NCBI GenBank assembly: GCA_021794525.1
Contig: JAJYQP010000074.1
Location: 1 to 64,000 of the forward strand
Source of the DNA: Pseudomonadota bacterium
GTDB lineage: Bacteria; Pseudomonadota; Alphaproteobacteria; Sphingomonadales; Sphingomonadaceae
Direction: 5' to 3'
Length of the DNA stretch: 64,000 nucleotides
Shown in pieces: positions 32,578 to 41,893 of this stretch; within the stretch, counting starts at the first letter, position 1; each line of letters begins with the position of its first letter. Made by a program: the position numbers and the translations under genes. The notes below the pieces were generated by a model. The model saw nothing but the letters and a program-made list of their open reading frames with translations. It made no database searches and was not told where the DNA came from.

Positions 32578-34454
32578 ACCAGGCCGTGATCAGCGACAGC
32601 CCTGCCAAAATCCTGATCGTCGACGATGACGAACGAAACCTGCTTGCCCTCTCCGAAGTCCTCGCGCCGATTGCCGAAGTCGTTTGCACCAGCTCCGGGC
32701 GCGATGCGCTGCGCCAATTGCTGCGCGAGGAATTCGCCGTCATCCTCCTCGACGTCTTCATGCCCGATCTCGACGGGTATGAGACCGCCGCGCTGGTCCG
32801 CCAGCGCGAGCAGACGGCGCGCACGCCGATCATCTTCCTGTCGGCCGTCAACAAGGAAACCGAGCACCTGATGCGCGGTTACGAGATGGGCGCGGTCGAT
32901 TACGTGTTCAAACCCGTCGACCCGATCGTCATCAAATCGAAGGTCGCGGTGTTTGTCGACCTGTTTCGCACCCGGCGCCAGCTCGAGACCAGCGAGAAGC
33001 GGCAGGCATCGATCCTGCGTGCGCTGCCCATGGCGATTTACGAGATCACCGACCGCAACGGTGAAATGTTCCGCCAGTTTCGCGGCGGCGACCTGGCCCA
33101 TTTTCTAGGCGACGAAGCGGACTCGGTGCTCAGGGGCGACCGCGAATGGCATGAATGGGTCCACCCGGACGACCGTCTGCGCCTGTCACAGGATGCCGAG
33201 CGCGGGAGCGACAGCGTAGTTGTCGAATACCGCTGGATCGGCCCCCAGGGATCGCGCCACCATATCCTCGACCAGCGGGTGCGAACCGGTAGCGGCGCTG
33301 CGCCTGGCTGGGCTGGGTCGCTGCTCGACATCACCGAGCGCAAGGAGCTGGAAGCGCGGCTGGTCCATGCCGGCAAGCTCGACGCGCTGGGCCAGCTCAC
33401 CGGCGGTGTCGCCCACGATTTCAATAACCTGCTCGCCGCCATGCTCGGCGGGATCAGTATCCTTGAACGTAGGCTGGAACTGGGCGAACGGGAGCAGCTG
33501 GTGGTCGACCAGATGCGCCACGCGGCAACGCAAGGGACCGAGCTGGTCCGGCGCATGATGGCCTTCGCCCGTCAGCAGGAATTGACCCCCAGCAGTATCG
33601 ACCCGGCGAGCCTGTGCGATTCGGTGGCCGGACTCGTGAATCATACCCTTGGCGGCAACGTCGAGGTCGTCTGGGACTGCCCCGACGAAGGGCACAATCT
33701 GTTCGTCGATCGCGGACAACTGGAACTGGCGGTGATGAACCTCATCATCAATGCGCGCGATGCAATGCCGGACGGCGGCACGATCCATGTCTCGATTTCC
33801 GAGGGAAAGACTGCTGATCCCGACAAGCCGATGCTGAGCATCGTAGTCGCGGACACCGGGACGGGCATCCCCGACGACATCCTTGCCAAGGTCATCGAGC
33901 CGTTTTTCACCACCAAGGAGGCGGGCAAGGGCACGGGCCTCGGACTGTCGATGGTGTCGGGCTTCGCGCACCAGTCCGGCGGGGAGATTCGCATAGACAG
34001 CAAGCTCGGCAAGGGCACTCGGATCGAGCTCATCCTGCCGGCGACCCGGGCCGAAGCAAGCGAGGGCACGTCAGCAACCGGGTCCAACGAAGACCTTGAA
34101 TGGATCAAGGGGAAGACATTCCTGCTGATCGATGACGACGATGCGGTCCGCGTCGTGCTCGGCGAACAGTTACGCGATGCAGGGGGAACCGTGCGCGATT
34201 TTGCCAGTGGCAATGCGGCGATAGCTGACGTCGAGCGCGATCGGACAGCTGTCGATTTTGTGCTGAGCGACTTCGCGATGCCCGGCTTCGATGGGATCAA
34301 GACCTTGCGAAAGCTTGGCGAACTCATCCCCGAGGCTCGCCGAGTGCTTATGACTGGGAACGCCGACGATCCGCGCCTGACAATCACCAAGGATGTTCCC
34401 GTCCTGCGCAAGCCGCTGAGCCTGCAGCAGTTAACGGAAATCATGACCGCGTAA
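32574..34454 (+). CDS. Second hybrid histidine kinase (REC-PAS-like-HisKA-HATPase-REC)
   Basis: A 626-residue soluble protein. The N-terminal receiver has Asp60 ([13 protein letters not shown]) and KPVD. A linker helix leads into a PAS-like domain (about 140-255, ending [14 protein letters not shown]). The HisKA H-box [11 protein letters not shown] carries His281. HATPase motifs are [22 protein letters not shown] and [11 protein letters not shown]. The C-terminal receiver has Asp566 ([15 protein letters not shown]). The GTG start overlaps the poly-HAMP kinase stop (GTGA). The N-terminal receiver probably accepts phosphate from the poly-HAMP kinase, making a phosphorelay. No DNA-binding output domain is present. 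Confidence 0.9.
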
Positions 34455-34610
34455 GTCGCTGAACTTCTCTCCACCCTGGCGACGGGCCGAAAGGCTGATT
34501 TGCGCCCTAAACCGCCCAATAGCTGACAGTCGGCAGCCGGCCCGTTAGCGGTTAGTGTGCTTTCGGTCGGCGCGCCACCCGCTGGCCGATCTCGCAAAAG
34601 CCTAAAGGAG

Positions 34611-34896
34611 CTAAAGTAGCATGGTAGCCGCACGGGCGGCGCCATCCCGCTCAACGTGGCGAACCCTGACGGGTGCCCCGACCATTTCGACCATCGCCCG
34701 CGCCAGGACGTCGAGCTCCGCATCGGCGTAACGCATCCTGCGGCCCGCCCGCAAGGCGTCCAGGCGCGCGGCAACATGGACGTTCTGTTCGAAATGACGG
34801 TCGAGCGGAAAATAGAGGGAGGTCGTTCGCGTCCACGTCTCCGCCGGCGACGACGGGTCGTCCGATCTGGCTATGAGCGCTGAGGTTGCTCGGCAT
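34611..34896 (-). pseudogene. Possible frameshifted small gene downstream of nnrD
   Basis: In one minus-strand frame an ATG at 34896, inside the end of nnrD, gives MPSNLSAHSQIGRPVV and then loses coding character. In another frame the same stretch continues as LYFPLDRHFEQNVHVAARLD, then RYADAELDVLARAMVEMVG, to a TAG at 34611-34613. The two parts join with one indel near 34815. The second part has no start codon of its own. This fills most of the 416-bp interval between the hybrid kinase and nnrD. The rest of the interval (34455-34610) shows nothing recognisable. Confidence 0.35.
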
Positions 34897-35836
34897 CGAC
34901 GTCAGCCACTTGGGTTGCCAGTTGATGCAATGACCGCGAAAGGCGCGGCGCCTGCATCAGGGCCGGCACCTGAGACGACAGTTCGCGGGCAAAAAAGCCG
35001 ATCGGGCCCATGCTTGCGGTCATCCTTTTTCCGGCCTCCCCATGAAGCCAAACACCCCACGCTGCGGCAACGAAGGGCTCACTCCCGCGAGCCATCAAGG
35101 CTGCGATAAGCCCCGCAAGCACATCCCCCGAGCCACCCGTGGCGAGCCCGACTCCACCCCCTTGATAATGCAGGACTTCGCCGTCGGGAGAGGCGACGAA
35201 ACTTTCGCCGCCCTTGTGGACGATCACCGCCTGGAGAAAATCTGCTGCCTTCTTCGCGCTTCCGGCTGGGTCGGTGGCCAGTTCGCTATCGGCGCAAGCA
35301 AGTAGACTCGCCAGTTCATCCGGATTAGGCGTCACGACAAGCTCTCCGCGATACGTTCGCAGTGTTTCCGCGCGCTCACGAATGGCGTGAATGGCAACCG
35401 CGTCGATTACTACATGTTGGCGGTCGAGCAGCTTAGCAAACAGCGCGTGGAGTATGGCACCGGCACGCTCGGGCGAACCGATCGCCGGGCCGATCACCAC
35501 GCTATCGCAGAGTTCGAGAGTGTGGGAGAGGCATACGATCCCGTCGGGATCGATTTCTCCATCGTCCCCTTCGCCGAGCGCAAGGATGCCTGCCTCGGGG
35601 AAGGCAATGCCGAGGGCGATCGCGCAGCTCTCTATGGTAGCGAGCTGCACCTTGCCGGCGCCGGCCCGAAGTGCTGCTTCGCCGGTCAGCAGTAATCCAC
35701 CGGGCACGCCGCGAGAGCCGCCGATCGCCACGACGTGCCCGCGACTGTCCTTGTCGGTACCCTCGCCATGGACAGGCAAGGGATGATCGCGCAGCCAGGC
35801 GGCATCGATCTGGGTGGCACTCGCGGGTTCAGCCAC
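34871..35836 (-). CDS. nnrD: ADP-dependent NAD(P)H-hydrate dehydratase (YjeF C-terminal domain only)
   Basis: A 321-residue ribokinase-like enzyme that repairs damaged NADH/NADPH hydrates. It shows VAIGGSRGVPGGLLLTGEAALRAGAG, VVIDAVAI, VVTPNPDELASL and the nucleotide-binding GLATGGSGDVLAGLIAALMA. The N-terminal NAD(P)HX epimerase domain found in fused YjeF proteins is absent. The GTG start at 35836 overlaps the end of the upstream phosphatase gene by 8 nt. An ATG further upstream would lie deep inside that gene. Confidence 0.88.
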   Translation of the reverse strand: MAEPASATQIDAAWLRDHPLPVHGEGTDKDSRGHVVAIGGSRGVPGGLLLTGEAALRAGAGKVQLATIESCAIALGIAFPEAGILALGEGDDGEIDPDGIVCLSHTLELCDSVVIGPAIGSPERAGAILHALFAKLLDRQHVVIDAVAIHAIRERAETLRTYRGELVVTPNPDELASLLACADSELATDPAGSAKKAADFLQAVIVHKGGESFVASPDGEVLHYQGGGVGLATGGSGDVLAGLIAALMARGSEPFVAAAWGVWLHGEAGKRMTASMGPIGFFARELSSQVPALMQAPRLSRSLHQLATQVADVDAEQPQRS

Positions 35837-36611
35837 GCGCCGCGACCATTGCGTCGGGGGCACTGGTAACCGCGGCGGCATCATCCAAAGGCGCCGTGAC
35901 ATTGTATTCGCTGAGCACGAGCGTGCCGTCCTTTCCCGCCCCCGCATCGAAGCGATATTCGGTCACGCCACAATTGCTCACGTCGCCAAGGGTGTCGATT
36001 GCCAAGATTTCGGCCTCGCTCAGGTTCTCGATGATGTAGCGCAGACAAAGGACCACAACCTGATGCGCCACGATCATCACCGGACGCCCACCGTAATGGA
36101 GCGACACAGTGTCCATCAGCGAGCGGAGGCGCAGTATCACATCGCACCAGCTCTCGCCCCCGGGGGGGCGATGGTAGAACTTTCCAAGAAGGCTGCGGAA
36201 TTCGGCCTGTTCGGGAATTTCTGCGGCGATGCCGGCGGCAGTCAGGCCGTCGAGAATGCCGAATTCTTTCTCCCGCAAGCGCTCGTCGATGCATATTTTT
36301 TCATTCGCATTGCAGCCGCCGGCCGCCCGGAACAGCTGCGCGGTTTCTTGCGCGCGCGCATAGGGAGAGGCGAGCATTACGTCGGGTTTGATGTCGCGCC
36401 GGGCGAACCATTTGCCAAGTGCGGTCGCCTGGTCGCGCCCCAGGCTGGAAAGTGGGATGTCAACATCGCGCGCGCTCAGGGTGATCCGCAGGGCACCTGA
36501 GGCATACGCCGAGTCACGCGCAACATTGCCGGCACTTTGGCCGTGGCGGACCACCCATAACACCGAGGGCCAGCGTGGGGTCATGGCTGGAGATGCGGAT
36601 TGAGCTGGCAT
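35829..36611 (-). CDS. Histidine phosphatase family protein (phosphoglycerate-mutase-like)
   Basis: A protein of about 260 residues with the catalytic VVRHGQSAGN at the N-terminus, SPYARAQETAQLF, the proton-donor glutamate region ERLREKEFGILDG and the second catalytic histidine in IVAHQVVVLCL. This is the branch of metal-independent phosphatases related to GpmB/CobC. The ATG at 36611 is the working start; a TTG at 36632 and an ATG at 36584 are alternatives, none with a strong ribosome site. It shares an operon with nnrD. The substrate is unknown. Confidence 0.85.
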   Translation of the reverse strand: MPAQSASPAMTPRWPSVLWVVRHGQSAGNVARDSAYASGALRITLSARDVDIPLSSLGRDQATALGKWFARRDIKPDVMLASPYARAQETAQLFRAAGGCNANEKICIDERLREKEFGILDGLTAAGIAAEIPEQAEFRSLLGKFYHRPPGGESWCDVILRLRSLMDTVSLHYGGRPVMIVAHQVVVLCLRYIIENLSEAEILAIDTLGDVSNCGVTEYRFDAGAGKDGTLVLSEYNVTAPLDDAAAVTSAPDAMVAARG

Positions 36612-36905
36612 TTGCAGGTCATGGGAGCTCAACCATCGGAAGTGCCCGCGGTTTCAACGCAGCAGCCTGCGCGGCCTTCGGCCCTGAACTCGCATGCGGC
36701 CTGCGTTCGCTGCACGAGCATCACCGTGATGACTCCGCGTCGAACGGACAGTGTAAGCGTGTGCGGAATGCCTGCTTTCGTCGCTCCCGGTGCTGAGAAC
36801 AGTCTGTCCCCTCGCGGCCCGGTCTCAGACAAGCACGGATCATTGGCATCGGGCCTCGAAACTCGCACCCGCATCGTGTGGCTAATCACGCTGGATGGGC
36901 ATAAA

Positions 36906-37376
36906 TCATTTCAACGGGAAATAATCGGCGAGCTTGGCAAGGCTATCGCGTGCACTGATGTGGTGAATAAACACGCCACCCACTTCCTCCCACCGTTCTC
37001 GGTGACGGGTCTGATCGTCAACGAGGACGTCCCCGTCGCGTGCGTGATCGCGCTTGTCCCGCGCCATCGTCGTTATGATGCGGGTTCCAGGGAAATATTG
37101 CGCCGCCCATCGCACCTTCTGGTCGGCAGCCCAGTTACCGCGCGGCAAGCCTGTGAGGATAATGGGATCGAGATGGCGGACTGCTTGTAACAGGTCCATA
37201 GCATCCTCCATCAACGGCAGGCCGAAGTAAAAGTCTGGGGCCGTGGCGAGCTTTTGCCAAAACCGTCCAAGTCCGTGACGACTTTCGAAAACCCGTGGGG
37301 GCAAGCCAAGAACCGCGGTTGCGCCTTTGTCGAAGTTCGCCAGCACCCCATCGCAATCGAGATAGAGTTGTCTCAA
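36906..37376 (-). CDS. HAD-superfamily phosphatase, 5'(3')-deoxyribonucleotidase-like
   Basis: A 156-residue phosphatase. Motif I is LYLDCDGVLANFD (Asp7 nucleophile, Asp9), motif II is PIILTGLP, and motif IV is GDVLVDDQTRHRERWEEVGG. The layout is close to the NT5C family, which removes phosphate from nucleotides. Its ATG overlaps the stop of the upstream 2H-phosphoesterase-like gene as ATGA, so the pair is translated together. A role in trimming phosphates left at nucleic-acid or nucleotide ends is inferred. The 36612-36905 interval upstream of the phosphatase operon shows no gene. Confidence 0.8.
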   Translation of the reverse strand: MRQLYLDCDGVLANFDKGATAVLGLPPRVFESRHGLGRFWQKLATAPDFYFGLPLMEDAMDLLQAVRHLDPIILTGLPRGNWAADQKVRWAAQYFPGTRIITTMARDKRDHARDGDVLVDDQTRHRERWEEVGGVFIHHISARDSLAKLADYFPLK

Positions 37377-37783
37377 GGGAGACGTGCTCCCACGAGCCGG
37401 ATCGGTATCGGTTGATTCAGACTCATCCAGTTCTGAGCCGCTAAAACGTCATTGCTTTCTTTCGCACGCCGTCCGGTCGCCAAGGACCAGGTGATGTGGA
37501 AGGTGCTGCCATCAGGGCGATCGGGAGACCCGTCAATCGAGACAACTAGCGCCTCCAAACCCTCCCCATCGTCAACATGCCCGATGGCGAAAGCGTCGGC
37601 ATCATCAGGAAGCGGCGTATCTGCGGCGACCTTGGCGGCAAGAGTAACGTGGTCAGCGACCGTGCGTGCGTATGCAGGCTGAAACCGTTCCAGCAAGGCG
37701 ATGCGGTCGACATGCAGTAATCTCCATCCCACCACAGTATGGCCAGGCCGGGCGGCGGCGACGATCTGGAAGATCGAACTCAT
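37373..37783 (-). CDS. Probable 2H-type phosphoesterase (Swiss-army-knife-like RNA repair domain)
   Basis: A 136-residue protein with two H-x-T motifs, His45-Val-Thr47 (ADHVTLAAK) and His96-Ile-Thr98 (TFHITWSLATG), spaced as in the 2H phosphoesterase superfamily. That superfamily opens 2',3'-cyclic phosphates or acts on ADP-ribose cyclic phosphates. The distal AKESND resembles the conserved tail of the bacterial 2H-SAK group. The call rests on these motifs only. It is the first gene of a two-gene unit with the HAD phosphatase. Confidence 0.6.
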   Translation of the reverse strand: MSSIFQIVAAARPGHTVVGWRLLHVDRIALLERFQPAYARTVADHVTLAAKVAADTPLPDDADAFAIGHVDDGEGLEALVVSIDGSPDRPDGSTFHITWSLATGRRAKESNDVLAAQNWMSLNQPIPIRLVGARLP

Positions 37784-37901
37784 GGTCTGGCAACCGGGTG
37801 TTCGCCTCCCAGTTCCCGCCTCGTGACCAGGTCCGGGATGCCGGAGCTATTGTGTCGCGGTCTATCGCCACCCACCCGCAAAACGCTAGACGACGACGTG
37901 C

Positions 37902-38378
37902 CTAGGCTTCGTGGACCAAGGGTATCCAGAGTTTGACTGAGGCGAGAGCGGCGAAGCCGAGATAGGATTCTTTGGTTTTGTCGTATCTGGTCGCGATGCG
38001 GCGCCGGTTCTTGCGTTTGTTGAACAGGCGCCGCATCGGATTGCGCCACTTGTATTTCGTGGGGTCGTGTGGGGCGGGATTGCGCCTGTTGATCTTGGCC
38101 CGGATCACCGGCGCGACACCTGCTGCTTCGATCTACTCGCGGATCACATCGGCATCGTAGCCCCGATCAGCCAGAAGAGCCTCGATCCGGCCGTTTATCA
38201 TGCGGAACAGCGGAGCGAAGCTCTTCACATCGTGGGCCTGTCCGGGTGTCAGCACGAAGCCGAGCGGGAGGCCTCTGGCATCGCACCTTGCGTGGAGCTT
38301 GGTGGTGAAGCCGCCTCGCGATCGGCCAAGCGCCTCGGTTTGCTGAGTCCCCTTTTCATGCCGACGCGTCTGGCCGTC
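37902..38378 (-). mobile_element. IS5-family transposase remnant, 5' truncated with an internal stop
   Basis: The minus strand reads EALGRSRGGFTTKLHARCDA, LTPGQAHDVKSF and LLADRGYDAD, which is the central part of an IS5/IS427-type DDE transposase. It then meets TAG at 38133-38135 where a CAG (Gln) codon would fit, and continues in the same frame as KINRRNPAPHDPTKYKWRN, RRIATRYDK and ESYLGFAALASVKLWI to a TAG at 37902. About the first 100 codons are missing and no terminal inverted repeats are recognised. The element is dead. Its 5' edge coincides with the stop of the debranching-enzyme-like gene. Confidence 0.85.
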
Positions 38379-40440
38379 ACTGCTTTTCCGGAGGTCGCAT
38401 AAATGCTGGCGGCTGCACGGCGAGATAAACCGTGCTCCAGAGCTGGGCAGCGTTCGATTCGTCGACATCGTCGCGCCCCGCGCCGAAGGGGACCAGTCGA
38501 TAAGCGCCATCGCGGTAAGCCCATGACCAGAGTTCGGAGTTCGCGACCTCCTTGGTGGCGAGGATCGCGCGCCAGAGCGTCGTCTGGGCGTCCGTGAGCC
38601 GGAGGCGCGTGCTTGGCCGCAGATCGGTACGGGCGAGCTGCCGCTCCAGGCCCGCGGCAAGGACCGCCTGCTGCCAGGACCAGACCACGGCGCCATGATA
38701 ATGGGCGGGCGAAAACCTTGCCTGCACATCGGGCGCTACGAGCGCAGGATTGGCGACCAGCAGGCCGATGTCGGTCATCAGTCCGGCTGGAAAGGGGCGC
38801 ATCATGGCCGTCACCGCGGCGTCGAGCTGAGCGGAGGACGGCTGGCCGAACAACAGCATGAAACCCTCATCGGAATGCACGATAGGAATCGGCTGACCGG
38901 CTTCGTCCAGCGCAATGGCGTGGAACGACAGTGCGTCGCCCCCCAAGGCGGCGACCGCCGGCTCCGCGGGCACGCCAAGGCTGGCTGCATAGCCGCGGAT
39001 CGCCGAAATTGCCGTCGCAGTCGGCATGGACACGCGGAAAAGGCCCGGCGCGCGGCTGCGCCAGACCTGAGCCATCGCCGCGACGCGGCCGAAGGCGCGG
39101 TGGTCCGCTGGGGACATATATGGTTGGAGAAGTCTGGCGGCGTGCATCCGCTGCGCCGCTTCCAGCGCCGCGGGTACGAACACGGCGTTCACATCAAAGG
39201 GGTAGCGGCCGCCGCCGAGACCTTCGTGGCTGTCCCGCCATTGGCCGGCCGGCCGGCCTGGTTTGAGCGCGATGAGCCGACCCACCCCGGGGTGGTCTGC
39301 AAAGGGCTGCGCCTGAGCGAGCACGAAGCGCAAATTGCGAACCAGGGCTTCGCCAACCCGCACGTCCGTTCCTTGGCGCGCCTCGCTCGGGATCGACTGC
39401 GCGAGATAGGCGCGGGCAGCGCCCGGCTTTGCGTGATCGAGCAGGTAACTCGCCGCCACCGGCGCGAGCATGAAATCGTCGTCGATCATGAGGTAGTCGA
39501 GTTCGGCTGCGTTGCCGCGTTCACTCGCGCGCCGCTTTTCCACGATCGCGAATTCGGAAATGCCTTCTTCGTGCGCGACTTGCCCGTTGCCGTCGAGCCG
39601 CGCCAGCACCGAGTTGAGGCCGGCCTCAATCGCCGCCGGCTGCAAGGCTGGCATCAGAAGCCGCACCGACATCAGCGTGTCGCGGCCGAAATAGGTGTTG
39701 AAGCGCCAAGACCCGGCCAGAAACTTCTCGCGGTAGCTTAGGAACCGGAGCGCATTGCGGGCCGCGGGATGGGCGGCGGCGGACCCGTTGAGCAGTTCAG
39801 TTTCGGTCAGCCCCGTTAGTGGCTGGTCGCCAGAGGCGGCGACGATCTCCAGACGAATGCCGCCATCGGGTTCAGGAAGGATTACGCCCTTGTCCAGCCG
39901 TCCCCTCAGCACCCGAACGGTGAGCAGATAGCCGGGCGTGGCGTCGAGCCGGTCGCGCGCCCAGCTGATGCGGTCCTTGCCGACGGTCATCGGCGCCGCC
40001 ACCTCCGGCGGAAACTTCGCCATTGCCTGATAGTCGCGCAGGTAACGGACGTTGGACAGAACGGCCTGCTTTACCGAGAGCCGCGGCGCGTCCATCGTGG
40101 CCACGGCGCGGATACCGTGGAGCGGACGCCCCTTGCTGTCGCGCAGTGTCACGGGCTGTGGCGGCGTTTCCAGCCTCCAACTGGCGGCGTCCGGTAACGG
40201 TTCGAACCACACCGCGACCCCGCTGTTGCCGGCGGGGAAGGCCACTAGGATGCGCGGGTCGGCGCCGTTTCTCAGCACCAGATGCGCCGCGACCGGCCCT
40301 TGGCGCACGAGCGCGTTGATATTGAGACCCTCGACGCGCTGATAGGCGAGGTCAGGGGCCGCCTGCTGCTCGGCCAGGGCATCTGTCCCACCGGCCATAG
40401 CCAGAGTGCCCGCCAGAACGCACCACACCGCGTTTCTCAT
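38377..40440 (-). CDS. Secreted (alpha/alpha)6-barrel protein, glycogen-debranching-enzyme-like
   Basis: A 687-residue protein with a signal peptide (MRNAVWCVLAGTLAMAGGTDALA). The mid region WRFNTYFGRDTLMSVRLLMPAL recalls the GRDTLI motif of amylo-alpha-1,6-glucosidase and related clan GH-G/GH-L barrels, and a later ELDYLMIDDDFML and AHYHGAVVWSWQQA fit helical-barrel active-site edges. The exact family and activity are not recognised. Position at the end of the trehalose locus suggests a periplasmic glucosidase. The stop abuts an IS5 remnant, so the C-terminus could have been altered. Confidence 0.65.
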   Translation of the reverse strand: MRNAVWCVLAGTLAMAGGTDALAEQQAAPDLAYQRVEGLNINALVRQGPVAAHLVLRNGADPRILVAFPAGNSGVAVWFEPLPDAASWRLETPPQPVTLRDSKGRPLHGIRAVATMDAPRLSVKQAVLSNVRYLRDYQAMAKFPPEVAAPMTVGKDRISWARDRLDATPGYLLTVRVLRGRLDKGVILPEPDGGIRLEIVAASGDQPLTGLTETELLNGSAAAHPAARNALRFLSYREKFLAGSWRFNTYFGRDTLMSVRLLMPALQPAAIEAGLNSVLARLDGNGQVAHEEGISEFAIVEKRRASERGNAAELDYLMIDDDFMLAPVAASYLLDHAKPGAARAYLAQSIPSEARQGTDVRVGEALVRNLRFVLAQAQPFADHPGVGRLIALKPGRPAGQWRDSHEGLGGGRYPFDVNAVFVPAALEAAQRMHAARLLQPYMSPADHRAFGRVAAMAQVWRSRAPGLFRVSMPTATAISAIRGYAASLGVPAEPAVAALGGDALSFHAIALDEAGQPIPIVHSDEGFMLLFGQPSSAQLDAAVTAMMRPFPAGLMTDIGLLVANPALVAPDVQARFSPAHYHGAVVWSWQQAVLAAGLERQLARTDLRPSTRLRLTDAQTTLWRAILATKEVANSELWSWAYRDGAYRLVPFGAGRDDVDESNAAQLWSTVYLAVQPPAFMRPPEKQ

Positions 40441-40584
40441 CGCCTTCTCCTCACGCCCCCAAGGCGGCCAGTATAGCCTCAGACCTTCAGTGTGATGGAC
40501 CCACCACAGATCGGCCCCACGTTGCCCCGGGCGTGGGGAAAACCGGATCGGTGGCTAGGGCAATGGTCTGATGGTGGACTGCCG

Positions 40585-41814
40585 CTACTTTCGCTCCAGA
40601 CGTCGAAACCCACCGAGCGAGACCAGCAACAACGCCATCGGCAGAATCGAAAGATAGAACGCTGTCTGCCCGTCGAAAGCGGCGAAAACCTGTCCTGTCA
40701 CATAGGATCCCGTTGTGCCGCCTAAGGCAGAAAACACCACCAGCAGCCCGGTCATCGCGGCATGGTCGGGCTTGGGCAAGGCCGAGAGCATGGCTGAATT
40801 GATCGCCGGATAGATTGGCGCGAGAAACAGCCCGATCAAGGGCAGGATGAAGGCGGCGAGGGGCGCGCTGAGCCAGCCGACGTTGGGATCGGGGACCAGT
40901 CCGCCCGTCAGCGGCAGGCTGACAAGAACCAGGCCAGCCATGGCGATGATGCATAGGTTGACGAGCGGATACCAGCCGATCCGGGTCAGCACTGCGCTCG
41001 CTCCAAGGCGGCCGATGGCGAGCGACGCGGCAAAGATGCTCGCGGCCTGCACGCTCATCGTTGTCGGCAGGTGCAGGACCTCGTTGTTGAACGTCGGAAG
41101 CCATGTGCCGATTGCCTGTTCGATCAGGACATAGAGGAAAGCGGACGCGACGAAGACGATGACCAGCGGACGGGCGACCAGTTTCACCATTGCCACGAAG
41201 TCACCGACAGGGTCGCTCTCTGCCCGTACGGCTTCGCTTTCATCGAGCCGAATCGAGGCGAGCAAGAGCACGATGAGTATGCTGATCGCTGCCAGCAGCC
41301 AATAGACCCTGACCCAGCCCATGCCCGCCGGGTCGGACGGATCGATGAAAACGCCGAAAATCCAATACCCCGAGAGCACGCCCACCATGAACATGCCTTC
41401 GATGAGATTGGTCAGGCTCGCGTGTTGCTTGGAATTGTCTGTGACGAGACCGATGGTCGAATAGACGGAGACCTTTACAAGCGCAAAGGCCACGCCGGTG
41501 ATTGCGAATAGGGCCTTGGTCATGGCGAAAACCGGAAGCATGGGCATAGCGAGGCAGGCCACGGCGGTCGAAGCCGTGCCCAGCATCATCGCGCGCCTGT
41601 ATCCGAGTCGGGGCAGGAAGGAAGCGACCAGGAGCGAAGCGATGGCTATCGGCAAATCCTTGAACGCCTCGAGAATTGCCGCGCTCGCCTTCGTCTGGCC
41701 CATCGTCGAGATGGACTGCAGAATTACGGTGCCGACGCTGTTCAGCAGGATGCCGAACAGCATGTAGGTGAGCACGAGGGCCACTATGATACGCGTATGC
41801 CGCATGCCAGCCAT
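40585..41814 (-). CDS. MFS transporter, probable sugar importer of the trehalose locus
   Basis: A 409-residue protein with about twelve hydrophobic helices in two halves separated by a charged central loop (SIRLDESEAVRAESDPVGDF). The first half includes SFLPRLGYRRAMMLG after helix 2-3, an MFS loop motif. Such transporters serve as inner-membrane partners of TonB receptors in sphingomonads. The ATG at 41814 is preferred over GTG 41820 because GGGGAAG then has workable spacing. It lies 145 nt from the next gene and 80 nt from the upstream receptor, across a hairpin. Confidence 0.85.
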   Translation of the reverse strand: MAGMRHTRIIVALVLTYMLFGILLNSVGTVILQSISTMGQTKASAAILEAFKDLPIAIASLLVASFLPRLGYRRAMMLGTASTAVACLAMPMLPVFAMTKALFAITGVAFALVKVSVYSTIGLVTDNSKQHASLTNLIEGMFMVGVLSGYWIFGVFIDPSDPAGMGWVRVYWLLAAISILIVLLLASIRLDESEAVRAESDPVGDFVAMVKLVARPLVIVFVASAFLYVLIEQAIGTWLPTFNNEVLHLPTTMSVQAASIFAASLAIGRLGASAVLTRIGWYPLVNLCIIAMAGLVLVSLPLTGGLVPDPNVGWLSAPLAAFILPLIGLFLAPIYPAINSAMLSALPKPDHAAMTGLLVVFSALGGTTGSYVTGQVFAAFDGQTAFYLSILPMALLLVSLGGFRRLERK

Positions 41815-41832
41815 CCCCACTTCCCCATGAGC

Positions 41833-41868
41833 AAGAGCGCCGGTTCGAGCATCCGAACCGGCGCTCTT
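41833..41868. terminator. Strong 15-bp hairpin between the TonB receptor and MFS genes
   Basis: AAGAGCGCCGGTTCG at 41833-41847 is perfectly complementary to CGAACCGGCGCTCTT at 41854-41868, with a 6-nt loop. On the minus strand it follows the receptor stop by 26 nt and is followed by only TT, so it may act as a partial terminator or RNA-stabilising element that lowers MFS expression relative to the receptor. Confidence 0.7.
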
Positions 41869-41893
41869 TCAATAACCGCCGGTCAATCGGGAT

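Noticed and set aside
36629-36889. 86-codon minus-strand open frame upstream of the histidine phosphatase
   Set aside because: No ribosome site, no family resemblance and irregular composition; probably non-coding.
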